Shown: positions 8,468-16,597, counted from the stretch's first letter. The stretch: DNA of 28,082 nucleotides from Parapedobacter lycopersici_A (GCF_040395035.1 NZ_JBEBRB010000032.1:1-28082); one strand, 5' to 3'. Made by a program: numbers and translations. The notes: generated from the letters alone by a model not told the origin.

Positions 8468-8887
8468 ATGAAGTTTACAAGAAAAGCAAATGCCGTTTGG
8501 AAAGGTACCGGGAAAGACGGCGCCGGTACCGTAACCACCCAAAGTACGACGTTGGATCACGCCCAGTATTCTTACCGGACCCGTTTCGAGGACGGCGTGG
8601 GAACGAATCCGGAAGAGCTGATTGCTGCTGCCCATTCCGGATGCTTTGCCATGCAGCTTAGTTTTCTGTTAAGTGAAAAAGGACACACACCGACCAGTCT
8701 GGATGCGGAAGCGAAAGTGACATTTGAAGATGGCCGGATTACCGTTGTTCATCTGGATTTAAAGGGAGACGTGCCCGGAATTTCCGATGCTGAGTTTGAG
8801 GAAACAGCACAGAAGGCAAAGGAAATATGCCCGATATCCAAGTTGCTGAACGCCGACATTGAATTAACGGCTGCACTGGTAAAGTAG
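8468..8887 (+). CDS. OsmC family peroxiredoxin
   Basis: 139-residue thiol-dependent peroxidase of the OsmC/Ohr superfamily, expected to reduce organic hydroperoxides in the cytoplasm. Both reactive cysteines are present in family context, C59 in AAHSGCFAMQLS and C121 in KEICPISK. R39 (RTRFEDG) and E50 (NPEELIAAAH) occupy the conserved Arg and Glu positions near the peroxidatic cysteine. The sequence pattern is closer to OsmC than to Ohr. It stands alone on the plus strand, diverging from the desulfurase gene with 130 nt between starts, and is followed by tRNA-Thr and oxyR. That neighbourhood fits a role in peroxide stress, but I see no OxyR-type site upstream of it. Confidence 0.92.
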   Translation: MKFTRKANAVWKGTGKDGAGTVTTQSTTLDHAQYSYRTRFEDGVGTNPEELIAAAHSGCFAMQLSFLLSEKGHTPTSLDAEAKVTFEDGRITVVHLDLKGDVPGISDAEFEETAQKAKEICPISKLLNADIELTAALVK

Positions 8888-8890
8888 CCC

Positions 8891-8921
8891 TTGTATTTAA
8901 AGGCAACTTTACCTAAGTTTG
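8891..8921 (+). promoter_or_regulatory. Promoter of tRNA-Thr
   Basis: TTG at 8891-8893, a 20-nt spacer, then TAAGTTTG at 8914-8921, a full match to the Bacteroidota consensus. Transcription would start near 8928, about 13 nt before the mature tRNA. It begins 3 nt after the OsmC stop codon, so the tRNA need not rely on read-through. Confidence 0.6.
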
Positions 8922-8940
8922 CGCCGGCATTGCCGGGCAG

Positions 8941-9013
<73 letters not shown>

Positions 9014-9021
9014 CTTTCTAC

Positions 9022-9054
9022 AGCCCCATGATCCGATCATGGGGCTTTCTTTTT
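9022..9054 (+). terminator. Intrinsic terminator after tRNA-Thr
   Basis: An 11-bp perfect stem (9022-9032 with 9036-9046, AGCCCCATGAT/ATCATGGGGCT) with a 3-nt loop, followed by TTCTTTT. It sits 9 nt after the tRNA and separates it from oxyR. Confidence 0.85.
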
Positions 9055-9116
9055 CCCTTCAATTAACAGGTGTATTGATCCGCCGGAAATCACATCGGCA
9101 CTTTTGGTTTTTTTGT

Positions 9117-9124
9117 TATCTTCG
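9117..9124 (+). promoter_or_regulatory. -7 element for oxyR
   Basis: TATCTTCG matches TAnnTTCG. A TTG at the usual 19-21 nt upstream is missing, which could mean a weak or activator-dependent promoter. The start would fall near 9131, inside the palindrome that precedes the oxyR ATG. Confidence 0.45.
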
Positions 9125-9141
9125 TATCAATAAAATTGATA
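9125..9141 (+). promoter_or_regulatory. Palindrome overlapping the oxyR transcription start, possible autoregulatory operator
   Basis: A perfect inverted repeat TATCAAT-AAA-ATTGATA lies between the -7 element and the ATG at 9144. It contains the T-N11-A dyad typical of LysR-type regulator sites. Its position over the expected transcription start suits repression by OxyR of its own gene, a common LysR arrangement. Binding is inferred. Confidence 0.45.
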
Positions 9142-9143
9142 CA

Positions 9144-10082
9144 ATGACGCTTGTCCAATTAGAATACATTATAGCTGTGGATACGTACCGCAGTTTTGTT
9201 GCCGCCGCCGAGAAATGTTTTGTTACCCAGCCGACATTAAGCATGCAGATCCAAAAGCTGGAGGAGTCGCTGGGTATCCGCATTTTTGACCGCAGCCGCC
9301 AGCCGGTTGTGCCTACGGAAATCGGCATGGAAATCATTAAACAGGCCCGTGTAATTATCACCGAAAGCCGCAAGGTAAATGAAATCGTACAAGCGAAGAA
9401 AGGAGAGTTGGAAGGCGAACTGCGCATCGGAGTTATTCCCACCGTCGCGCCATACCTGCTACCCCGGGTATTGGGCAGTTTTATGGAAAAATTTCCGAAG
9501 ATCCAGCTGCAGATTTGGGAGCATACCACGGAAAAGATCCTCCGAGAACTGAAAGTGGGCCTGCTCGACTGCGGTATTCTGTCTACTCCTGTACATGACG
9601 CGTCGTTGGTGGAACGCCCGTTGTTTTATGAGCCTTTTGTCGCTTATGTTGCAGCCAAAAGCAAATTATTTGATAAAAAGGAAGTTACGTCCGAAGACAT
9701 ACTTAGTGATAAATTGTGGCTGCTGAACGAGGGGCATTGTATGCGCGGACAGGTACTGAATATCTGCCAGCGTAAACGCAGCCTCGAACCCGAGGGGACA
9801 TTTGAATACAATACGGGGAGCGTGGAAACCCTGAAACGGATGGTCGATATCAATTCAGGAACTACGATTTTGCCCGAACTCAGCATTGCCGACTTTGATG
9901 AGGACCAACTGCACCGTGTCCGTTATTTCCGCTCCCCTGAACCCGCCAGGGAAGTCAGCATTGTCACTACGCATAATTTTCTGAAAAAGATGGCCATTGA
10001 CGCATTAGAAAAGGAAATTATGACGGCCGTGCCCAAACGGTTCCGTTCAAAGAAAAAGAAGGACGTGGTGGGGTTTGATTGA
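9144..10082 (+). CDS. oxyR: Hydrogen peroxide-inducible genes activator OxyR
   Basis: 312-residue LysR-type regulator with an N-terminal winged helix (MTLVQLEYIIAV... AAEKCFVTQPTLSMQIQKLE) and a periplasmic-binding-protein-like effector domain. Counted from the ATG at 9144, the cysteines of EGHCMRGQVLNIC fall at 199 and 208, the same numbers and spacing as the redox pair of E. coli OxyR that forms a disulfide on peroxide exposure. This is strong evidence for peroxide sensing and also supports the start choice over the upstream in-frame start at 9039, which lies in the tRNA terminator. No catalase or ahpC gene is adjacent; OsmC lies just upstream beyond the tRNA. The ClC channel gene follows after 59 nt with its own promoter. 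Confidence 0.93.
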   Translation: MTLVQLEYIIAVDTYRSFVAAAEKCFVTQPTLSMQIQKLEESLGIRIFDRSRQPVVPTEIGMEIIKQARVIITESRKVNEIVQAKKGELEGELRIGVIPTVAPYLLPRVLGSFMEKFPKIQLQIWEHTTEKILRELKVGLLDCGILSTPVHDASLVERPLFYEPFVAYVAAKSKLFDKKEVTSEDILSDKLWLLNEGHCMRGQVLNICQRKRSLEPEGTFEYNTGSVETLKRMVDINSGTTILPELSIADFDEDQLHRVRYFRSPEPAREVSIVTTHNFLKKMAIDALEKEIMTAVPKRFRSKKKKDVVGFD

Positions 10083-10100
10083 TAAAATTGCTTAAATATA

Positions 10101-10130
10101 TTGCCTGTCGCGATGCTTTCCCTATTTTTG
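10101..10130 (+). promoter_or_regulatory. Promoter of the ClC channel gene
   Basis: TTG at 10101-10103, a 19-nt spacer, then TATTTTTG at 10123-10130, a full consensus match. The ATG at 10142 is only 11 nt downstream, so the mRNA leader would be about five nucleotides. Confidence 0.55.
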
Positions 10131-10141
10131 CAGCGATACGC

Positions 10142-11935
10142 ATGCGGAAAAACCCCCGTCATATCATTCATCGCCTTAATCAATGGCGGATACAAAAAAT
10201 ATCCAATCGCAATTTTTTGGTTGTTTTGGCGTTGGTTGTTGGTCTGATCGGCGGACTGGCCTCAGCCGTCCTTAAGGGGCTAACGCACCGTATCGCGGCA
10301 TTTTTACAGGATGATGTCCAGTGGCAGTATAAATATTATCTGTATTTATTTTTTCCACTGATAGGTATTCTGTTGAGTGTACTGTATGTCCGGCGGTTTA
10401 TCCGTAAAGGTACGTTTGAACACGGAATTACCCCCATTATATATTCGATTTCGAGGAAATCGAGCAGAATTGAAAAACATAACGTTTATTCACAGATTAT
10501 CACCAGCGCGCTAACGGTTGGTTTTGGCGGATCTGCTGGCCTTGAGGCTCCCATTGCCTACAGCGGTGCGGCTATTGGATCCAATGCGGGCCGCTTTTTT
10601 GGACTGAATTACCGGGAGGTTACGCTGCTGCTGGCATGCGGCGCAGCGGCAGGCATCGCGGGAGCCTTCAATAGTCCGGTTGCAGGGGTAATCTTCGCCA
10701 TCGAAATCCTGTTGCCTGAATTCTCCATTCCTGCCTTTATACCCCTGCTGATGGCTGCCGCTACGGCCTCGGTCGTATCGCGATTATTATATAGCGAACC
10801 CCTTTTTCACTTGGTGACCGACGATTGGGAATTGGAGGCATTGTTTTTCTATCTATTGCTATCCGTGTGTATCGGACTGTTTTCCATTTATTTTGCGAAG
10901 ATGAGTGCTTGGTCCAAGCAGGTTTTTTCACGGATAAAGAATGCATATCAGCGTGTATGGGTAAGCGGTTTATCCCTGGGACTGCTAATATTTCTCTTTC
11001 CGTCACTTTATGGGGAAGGATATATTGCGATTCAGCAGCTGTTAAATGGCCGGCATGGCGCACTATTGGAAAACAGCATTTTCTCTGACTACCAGCACGT
11101 GGGTATATTGGTCACCTTGTATGCGCTGGTGACCGTGTTTGCCAAGTCTATTGCTGCGTCAATCACACTGAACAGCGGAGGGAACGGCGGTGTTTTCGGG
11201 CCAAGTCTGGTGATGGGTGGCTTGCTGGGATTCACGTTTTCTTTTGGCCTCAACCAAACCGGGTTAGTGGAATTGAATGTGGCAAATTTTGTGGTGGCAG
11301 GGATGGCTGCGGCACTCAGCGGAATCATGCATGCGCCGTTGACGGCTATTTTCCTTATCGCGGAAATTACAGGTGGGTATGCCTTGATGGTTCCGCTAAT
11401 GCTGGTAACCGCGATATCATATTTCATCAACCGGGCTTCGCTTAAATATTCCATTTATACGAAGGTGCTGGCGGAACAGGGTGATTTGCTGACCCACGAA
11501 GATAAGGACCGGACGGTATTGAGCATGATGAAACTGAGGTACTTGCTGGAACGTAACTTTACAGTTCTACGTCCGGACGAATATCCGGCGGACCGACGGC
11601 ATGACATCATCCATACCAAACGCAACATTTTCCCCGTGGTTGACAATGACGGAAAGCTACTGGGAATTATTTACAGTGAACAGCTATTGGAAATTCTGCT
11701 TGGTGAGCATACGGCGAAGGTTGGGAAGACCATGCGTGAATTGGCAGAAAAGCCAGTGGATATTATCCGGATGGACGCTAATATGGAGATGGTTATGCAT
11801 AAGATGAACCGGGAGGATATCTGGATACTTCCGGTCGTTGATCATCAGGATAACTATATGGGTTTTGTGTCTAAATCAGCGGTATTTAATAAATACCGGG
11901 CGTTGTTGATGCGACAGGGCACTTATTTGGAATAG
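10142..11935 (+). CDS. ClC family chloride channel/antiporter with CBS domains
   Basis: 597-residue inner-membrane protein of the ClC family with about ten or more hydrophobic segments and a cytoplasmic C-terminal region from about residue 445 that resembles a CBS pair (NIFPVVDNDGKLLGIIYSEQ and WILPVVDHQDNYMGFVSKS). Pore motifs are recognisable. GGSAGLEAPIAY retains the gating glutamate (E135), and NSGGNGGVFGPSLVMGG matches the G-x-F-x-P segment. Whether it is a channel or a proton-coupled antiporter cannot be told. CBS domains suggest control by adenine nucleotides or ionic strength. I start at the ATG at 10142; the open frame continues to a TTG at 10079 that overlaps oxyR, but that segment holds the promoter. 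It is convergent with the DUF1080 gene. Confidence 0.9.
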   Translation: MRKNPRHIIHRLNQWRIQKISNRNFLVVLALVVGLIGGLASAVLKGLTHRIAAFLQDDVQWQYKYYLYLFFPLIGILLSVLYVRRFIRKGTFEHGITPIIYSISRKSSRIEKHNVYSQIITSALTVGFGGSAGLEAPIAYSGAAIGSNAGRFFGLNYREVTLLLACGAAAGIAGAFNSPVAGVIFAIEILLPEFSIPAFIPLLMAAATASVVSRLLYSEPLFHLVTDDWELEALFFYLLLSVCIGLFSIYFAKMSAWSKQVFSRIKNAYQRVWVSGLSLGLLIFLFPSLYGEGYIAIQQLLNGRHGALLENSIFSDYQHVGILVTLYALVTVFAKSIAASITLNSGGNGGVFGPSLVMGGLLGFTFSFGLNQTGLVELNVANFVVAGMAAALSGIMHAPLTAIFLIAEITGGYALMVPLMLVTAISYFINRASLKYSIYTKVLAEQGDLLTHEDKDRTVLSMMKLRYLLERNFTVLRPDEYPADRRHDIIHTKRNIFPVVDNDGKLLGIIYSEQLLEILLGEHTAKVGKTMRELAEKPVDIIRMDANMEMVMHKMNREDIWILPVVDHQDNYMGFVSKSAVFNKYRALLMRQGTYLE

Positions 11936-11940
11936 CTGGA

Positions 11941-11970
11941 GGGTGGACGCCCGGTCCGGAACATCCACCC
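11941..11970. repeat. Inverted repeat between convergent genes
   Basis: GGGTGGA (11941-11947) is repeated inverted as TCCACCC (11964-11970) around a 16-nt loop, exactly between the stop codons of the ClC and DUF1080 genes. No T-run follows on either strand, so if it ends transcription it is not a classical intrinsic terminator. Confidence 0.5.
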
Positions 11971-11977
11971 AGTCAGA

Positions 11978-12715
11978 TTAAAGCGCTTTGATGCGGATAT
12001 TCCGGTATGCCACTACGTTGCCGTGGTCCTGAAGCGCGATTTTACCTTTTGCGTATTGCGCAAACCCTTCCCAGTCTTTGAATTTACTGGCTTTGAGCAC
12101 CTCGTTCCATTCGGAGCTTCCTACTTTCACTTCGGCCGTCTGTACGTCATTAAGCCATAATGTAATTAAACCATCCTGTTTGCGGACGCGAGCCTGATTC
12201 CACTCGCCAACCGGTTTGGGCTGGGACACTTCCTTGCTGCCGATCAGATCATATAATGTGCCGGCCAGGTGATTTTCCTGTTTATTGTCTTCGGCGTCAA
12301 TATTATCCAATACCTGCATCTCAATCCCTGTAAGGTAGGTCGCGTTGAATTTAGGGTCTTCGTGTATGCCAAAGATTACCCCGCTGTTGCCACCCGCAGC
12401 GATTTTCCATTCCAGCTCCAGTTCAAAATTTTCATACTCATTATTTGTCACAAGGTCTCCGCGCTGTTCGGTTGTAACATCTGGATTAAAACGTAGTTCA
12501 CCATCCTGCGCTGTCCACGCGGCCGATACGGTATCTTTCAGGTATGTATGCCATCCGGCGGTGGACTTACCGTCAAATAGGGATACCCAGCCGTCATTGC
12601 CATCGGCTGTAACGGTCGTATCCTGCTGGTTGTTTTCCGTGGTCTGTCCGGAGTTGCATCCGGCGAATATAGCAAGTGCCAGGCAGATCGATAATTGGTT
12701 TTTAATATTTTTCAT
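11978..12715 (-). CDS. DUF1080 (3-keto-disaccharide hydrolase-like) lipoprotein
   Basis: 245-residue lipoprotein with signal peptide and lipobox (IFAGC, lipidated C20), then a spacer and a beta-sandwich domain of the DUF1080 family (PF06439), now called 3-keto-disaccharide hydrolase. Family signatures are WVSLFDGKSTAGWH near 51-64, GNSGVIFG, LYDLIG and the C-terminal IALQDHGNVVAYRNIRI. Such proteins act in the periplasm or at the surface on sugars or glycans; the substrate is unknown here. I choose the ATG at 12715 because it gives a normal signal peptide (MKNIKNQLSICLALAIF); the open frame has another ATG at 12739. It diverges from the TonB receptor, with 102 nt of AT-rich sequence between. 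Confidence 0.88.
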   Translation of the reverse strand: MKNIKNQLSICLALAIFAGCNSGQTTENNQQDTTVTADGNDGWVSLFDGKSTAGWHTYLKDTVSAAWTAQDGELRFNPDVTTEQRGDLVTNNEYENFELELEWKIAAGGNSGVIFGIHEDPKFNATYLTGIEMQVLDNIDAEDNKQENHLAGTLYDLIGSKEVSQPKPVGEWNQARVRKQDGLITLWLNDVQTAEVKVGSSEWNEVLKASKFKDWEGFAQYAKGKIALQDHGNVVAYRNIRIKAL

Positions 12716-12736
12716 GGAGATGAAATTAGGATTAAA

Positions 12737-12764
12737 CAAATGTAATAAAACGATAATTATTCAA
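12737..12764 (-). promoter_or_regulatory. Candidate promoter of the DUF1080 gene
   Basis: On the minus strand TACATTTG (12737-12744) is a full -7 match, and a TTG (12762-12764) lies 17 nt upstream, slightly closer than usual. The predicted leader is about 15 nt. The TTG overlaps the first copy of an 11-bp direct repeat. Confidence 0.45.
12753..12763. repeat. 11-bp direct repeat, copy 1
   Basis: ATAATTATTCA, identical to 12808-12818. It contains the palindrome ATAATTAT. This copy overlaps the predicted -33 region of the DUF1080 promoter in the divergent intergenic region. Confidence 0.5.
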
Positions 12765-12807
12765 TAATCCGAGCAATTTATAAATAAAGCCTGTATTATT
12801 GTAACTA

Positions 12808-12818
12808 ATAATTATTCA
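12808..12818. repeat. 11-bp direct repeat, copy 2
   Basis: Second copy of ATAATTATTCA, 55 bp from the first. Its last base is the A of the ATG of the TonB receptor gene. Composition is AT-rich, so chance is possible, though an 11-bp exact match within about 100 bp is uncommon. Confidence 0.5.
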
Positions 12819-15187
12819 TGTGTTCAATTACGGTTTGTTTACCGATTACTAAAAATCGGTCTTTTTGGGGGATTACGTGGTGCTTCGTCGGCCTTTTGAG
12901 TTGTCTTTTTGATACAGTTGCTGCGCAGTCCCGGCACACCATCAGCGGGTATATCCGTGATGCTGGTACCGGCGAAACATTAATCGGGGCCAGCGTACAG
13001 CTACAGAATAATGCATTAACCGGAACGCGCACCAACAGTTATGGATTTTACTCTCTCACTCTCCCCGAATCCGATTACGTGCTTGTGTTTTCACACGTAG
13101 GCTACCAGCCGCGGGAAATTGCAATCCGGCTCAACGGAGATAAACCTTTGGATGTTACCCTGTCGGCGGGTGAATTGCTTGACGAAGTAACAATCGGCCG
13201 GACGATGCGGGACGATCATATACGGAACCCGCAAATGGGTGTGAACCGGGTTGATGTCAATGAAATCAGGCACGTGCCGGTATTGTTTGGCGAAAAGGAC
13301 GTGCTTAAGACGATACAGCTTCTGCCAGGCGTGGTATCCGGTGGCGAGGGAAGCAGTAATTTTCATGTGCGTGGCGGCGCGGGCGACCAGAATCTCATTT
13401 TATTGGATGAGGCTACGGTGTACAATGCATCTCACCTGTTTGGTTTTTTTTCCACATTCAATTCGGATGCGATCAAGGAAATAAAGCTGTATAAGGGGGG
13501 GATGCCCGCGCAATACGGTGGCCGCCTGGCTTCTGTACTGGACATTCTGATGCTCGATGGAAACCAACAGGCATTTGGTGCCCAGGGCGGCGTTGGCCTT
13601 ATCGCCTCGCGGCTGAAAGTGGACGGACCAATTGTCGCCGATCGTGGATCGTTCATGATCAGCGGCCGGCGGACCTATGCAGACCTCTTTCTGAAGCTGT
13701 CCGATGACCCGGATATCAACCAAAGCCGCCTATACTTTTATGACTTGAACGCCAAGGCAAATTACCGGATCAATGAACGGAATACGGTATTCCTATCCGG
13801 ATATTTCGGAAGGGACGTATTGGGGTATTCCAATCAGTTTGGCTTTGACTGGGGAAATGTAACGTCCACGCTTCGCTGGAACAGTCTGCTGAGTGAGCGG
13901 ATGTTTTCAAATACGGTGCTTGTATTCAGTGATTTTAATTATAATGTTGCCATTACGAACAATGATTTTGACTTTGCCATCGCATCCCGCATTCGCAATT
14001 ACAATCTGAAGCAGGATTTCCAGTTTTATGCATCCAACAGCAGTACGTTGCGTTTCGGGGTGGATCTGCTGAAGCAGCGTATCCAGCCGGCAAGTATCGA
14101 GGCCAATGAAGATACGCCGGTCAACAGCCTGCAGCTTGAGGACCGGCGTGGCGCGGAACTGGCTGCTTATCTTTCGCACGAATGGAAGCCCATCCCACAG
14201 CTTAGTTTGGTGTACGGCCTCAGGATCAGTAATTTTTTGCTGTTCGGTCCGGGAAATTTTTCTACCTATGATGAAGCGGGAGATATAATACAGCGCGAGG
14301 CATATGAAAAGGGAGAACTCGTAACGCATTATCTCCAGTTTGAGCCCCGGCTCTCGCTGAGCTACCAATTGAATGCGGATAAGAGCATTAAATTTTCGTA
14401 TAACCGAAACACGCAGAACCTGCATCAGCTGTCTAATTCCACCTCCAGCCTGCCAACCGATGCGTGGGTAATGAGCAGCAATAATATTAAGCCACAGCTT
14501 GCCGATCAGGCGGCGCTTGGGTACTATCAGCAATTTGGCGGTAATACATTCGAGTTTTCGATCGAAACCTATTATAAGTATATGCAGCATCAGATCGATT
14601 ACCGGAACGGGGCAGATCTGCAGGCGAATAGTCACATTGAATCGGAGCTGTTGTTCGGCCTTGGCCGTGCATACGGCGTGGAGTTATTTCTGAAGAAGAA
14701 ATCGGGGAAATTTAACGGGTGGTTAAGCTATGGGCTGTCACGCAGCGAACGCCAGTTTGATGCCATTAATGAAGGCAGGTGGTTTGCCGCCCGGCAGGAC
14801 CGTACACATGATGCAGCTGCCGTGGCGATGTACCAGCTGTCGCCCCGCTGGAATGTATCGGCGACATTTGTTTACAGCACCGGCAATGCTGTTACGTTTC
14901 CTAGTGGTAAATATACGGTCGGCGAGGAAACCCTCTGGTATTATACCGAGCGCAATGGATACCGTATGCCTGATTATCACCGGCTTGATCTGGGCGTGAC
15001 CTGGGAATCGAAACCGACGAATCGGTTTGCTTCCAGCTGGACGTTGGGCGTTTACAATGCCTATAACCGTAAAAACGCTTACTTGATTGATTTCCGGGAG
15101 AGTGAAAAAAATCCGGCAGTAACCGAGGCATACCGGATTGCATTATTTGGCATTATTCCGTCCATCACATGGAATTTTAAGTTTTAG
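12818..15187 (+). CDS. TonB-dependent receptor
   Basis: 789-residue outer-membrane receptor for energy-dependent uptake. A signal peptide (about 1-36, ending VAAQ) is followed by a carboxypeptidase-regulatory-like domain from about residue 42 (ISGYIRDAGTGETLIGASV), a plug domain at about 155-250 (LKTIQLLPGV, NFHVRGGAGDQNLILLDEA, GGMPAQYGGRLASVLDI) and a 22-strand-type beta-barrel ending in an aromatic residue (ITWNFKF), the usual BAM signal. It is not a SusC partner, as no SusD follows. Instead a DUF4249 lipoprotein begins 3 nt after the stop, a recurrent Bacteroidota pairing. The ligand is unknown. A TATTATTG at 12794-12801 is one base off the -7 consensus and might be its promoter. Confidence 0.9.
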   Translation: MCSITVCLPITKNRSFWGITWCFVGLLSCLFDTVAAQSRHTISGYIRDAGTGETLIGASVQLQNNALTGTRTNSYGFYSLTLPESDYVLVFSHVGYQPREIAIRLNGDKPLDVTLSAGELLDEVTIGRTMRDDHIRNPQMGVNRVDVNEIRHVPVLFGEKDVLKTIQLLPGVVSGGEGSSNFHVRGGAGDQNLILLDEATVYNASHLFGFFSTFNSDAIKEIKLYKGGMPAQYGGRLASVLDILMLDGNQQAFGAQGGVGLIASRLKVDGPIVADRGSFMISGRRTYADLFLKLSDDPDINQSRLYFYDLNAKANYRINERNTVFLSGYFGRDVLGYSNQFGFDWGNVTSTLRWNSLLSERMFSNTVLVFSDFNYNVAITNNDFDFAIASRIRNYNLKQDFQFYASNSSTLRFGVDLLKQRIQPASIEANEDTPVNSLQLEDRRGAELAAYLSHEWKPIPQLSLVYGLRISNFLLFGPGNFSTYDEAGDIIQREAYEKGELVTHYLQFEPRLSLSYQLNADKSIKFSYNRNTQNLHQLSNSTSSLPTDAWVMSSNNIKPQLADQAALGYYQQFGGNTFEFSIETYYKYMQHQIDYRNGADLQANSHIESELLFGLGRAYGVELFLKKKSGKFNGWLSYGLSRSERQFDAINEGRWFAARQDRTHDAAAVAMYQLSPRWNVSATFVYSTGNAVTFPSGKYTVGEETLWYYTERNGYRMPDYHRLDLGVTWESKPTNRFASSWTLGVYNAYNRKNAYLIDFRESEKNPAVTEAYRIALFGIIPSITWNFKF

Positions 15188-15190
15188 GTT

Positions 15191-15967
15191 ATGAACAACA
15201 TAAAGTTTTTTATTCTTGTTATCAGCTCATTACTTTTTTCATGTGAAGATGTTATTGACTTAAATTTGAATGACGCCAACCCGCAGCTGGTCATCATAGG
15301 AGAGATACATGATCAAGCGGACCAGCAGGTAATTACGTTAAGTAAAACAATGGCATTTAACCAGGAGGGTGGGTTTGATGGCGTTTCAGGAGCACAAGTG
15401 GAAGTGACAGACGGATTAGGGGTAGTCCACCGGTTTACGGAGCATTCGCCGGGCAGGTATGTTGCTGATCATTTTTTTGGAAGGATACGCGAAACATATC
15501 ACCTGCTGGTGCGTGTCGATGGAAATACGTATACTGCTGTTTCACAGATGTCACCCATGGTCCAGATTGATTCTGTGGGTACCGCGGTGACCCACCTCTT
15601 CGGGGAAGAACAGAAATACGTGGCAATTGCATACCAGGACCCGCCCGAACAACCCAACTATTACCGTTATATGCTCCGCGTGAATGGCGGTCCCAGCCGG
15701 TTTGCCCATGCCGCCAGTGATAAGTTTAATGATGGCAATTATATTACCGAGCATGTGAGCAATGCGGACGAAGAATTACATACAGGTGATGCTGTGACCG
15801 TCTATATGCAATGTGTGGACCAGGCTATGTTTGATTTCTGGAACGCCGTGCAACTGACAAATCCGGGCACCGCGGCTCCGGCAAATCCCCCATCCAATAT
15901 TGAAGGCGGCGCGTTGGGCTACTTCAGCGCCTATTCCATGGCGGAATTGAATCTGGAGATTAAATAA
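15191..15967 (+). CDS. DUF4249 family lipoprotein
   Basis: 258-residue lipoprotein with a short signal peptide and lipobox (LLFSC, C18) followed by the family's opening pattern CEDVIDLNLND and a strand-rich domain (QLVIIGEIHDQADQQVITLSKT). The C-terminal GYFSAYSMAELN is also typical of DUF4249. Function is unproven. The constant genetic pairing with TonB receptors suggests a surface accessory that presents a ligand, by loose analogy with SusD. It begins 3 nt after the receptor stop and is presumably cotranslated. It is at the shorter end for the family but shows no sign of truncation. It ends 11 nt from the convergent deacetylase gene. Confidence 0.85.
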   Translation: MNNIKFFILVISSLLFSCEDVIDLNLNDANPQLVIIGEIHDQADQQVITLSKTMAFNQEGGFDGVSGAQVEVTDGLGVVHRFTEHSPGRYVADHFFGRIRETYHLLVRVDGNTYTAVSQMSPMVQIDSVGTAVTHLFGEEQKYVAIAYQDPPEQPNYYRYMLRVNGGPSRFAHAASDKFNDGNYITEHVSNADEELHTGDAVTVYMQCVDQAMFDFWNAVQLTNPGTAAPANPPSNIEGGALGYFSAYSMAELNLEIK

Positions 15968-15978
15968 CCGGACCCGTA

Positions 15979-16587
15979 TTACAGTGTATCGAACTGATAG
16001 CCCTTTGCCAGCCAGTACTCAATGGCACGGGGTAGGGTATACGTAACCCTCGGAATGGCCTTCACGTTGTCGTGGAAAACAATAATGGAGCCATTGCGGG
16101 CATGCCTGATTACGTTGGCTAAACAACGGTCCGGTGACAGTTGCTGATCGAAATCACCGCTGAGCACATCCCACATAATAATTTCATACTGGTGACGCAA
16201 CCTGGCATACTGGGCCCGCGTACCGCGCCCATACGGGGGGCGGAACAGATTGGTGTGAATAAGTTGTTCACACTGGTTAATATCTGCCAGATAGGTGTCT
16301 GTCGGTGTGTGCCAGCCGTTTAGGTGATGATAGGTGTGGTTCCCGATCCGATGTCCGTTTTCGAGCAGGCGATGGAATAAATCAGGATGTTTTTTTATAT
16401 TTTCGCCAACACAGAAAAAAGTGGCCTTTATTTGATAATTTTTTAACGTGTTTAGGATTTGCGGTGTAACATCCGGTATGGGACCATCGTCAAATGTAAG
16501 ATAAAGACGCTTTTCTGACCGGCTGCGGTGCCAGGTGAGTGCGGGATAAAGCCATTGAAGCAATAAGGGAGCTTTTGTCAGATACAT
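15979..16587 (-). CDS. NodB-type polysaccharide deacetylase
   Basis: 202-residue carbohydrate esterase family 4 (NodB homology) enzyme that removes acetyl groups from N-acetylated sugars of peptidoglycan, chitin-like or exopolysaccharide chains. The metal and catalytic motifs are complete: TFDDGP (D33 as base, D34 as metal ligand), HTYHH (H84 and H88 as metal ligands), RPPYGRG (R116-Y119), WDVLSGDFD, and IIVFHDN with H172. A hydrophobic stretch near 8-18 may be an uncleaved anchor. I start at the ATG at 16587 because NodB proteins begin shortly before this point and the upstream frame to 16797 overlaps the divergent TolC gene. A TATATTCG at 16598-16605 supports this start. Confidence 0.9.
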   Translation of the reverse strand: MYLTKAPLLLQWLYPALTWHRSRSEKRLYLTFDDGPIPDVTPQILNTLKNYQIKATFFCVGENIKKHPDLFHRLLENGHRIGNHTYHHLNGWHTPTDTYLADINQCEQLIHTNLFRPPYGRGTRAQYARLRHQYEIIMWDVLSGDFDQQLSPDRCLANVIRHARNGSIIVFHDNVKAIPRVTYTLPRAIEYWLAKGYQFDTL

Positions 16588-16597
16588 CTTTTTTTTG

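Noticed and set aside
8922..8939. Small CCGGC/GCCGG hairpin just before tRNA-Thr
   Set aside because: Only five base pairs, no T-run, and it lies downstream of the tRNA promoter; it may simply be leader sequence.
9039..9143. Longer N-terminus for OxyR
   Set aside because: The segment contains the tRNA terminator and the oxyR promoter. Starting at 9144 places the redox cysteines at 199 and 208, as in E. coli.
10079..10141. TTG start of the ClC gene overlapping oxyR
   Set aside because: The segment contains a full consensus promoter and no family similarity; the ATG at 10142 gives a normal N-terminus.
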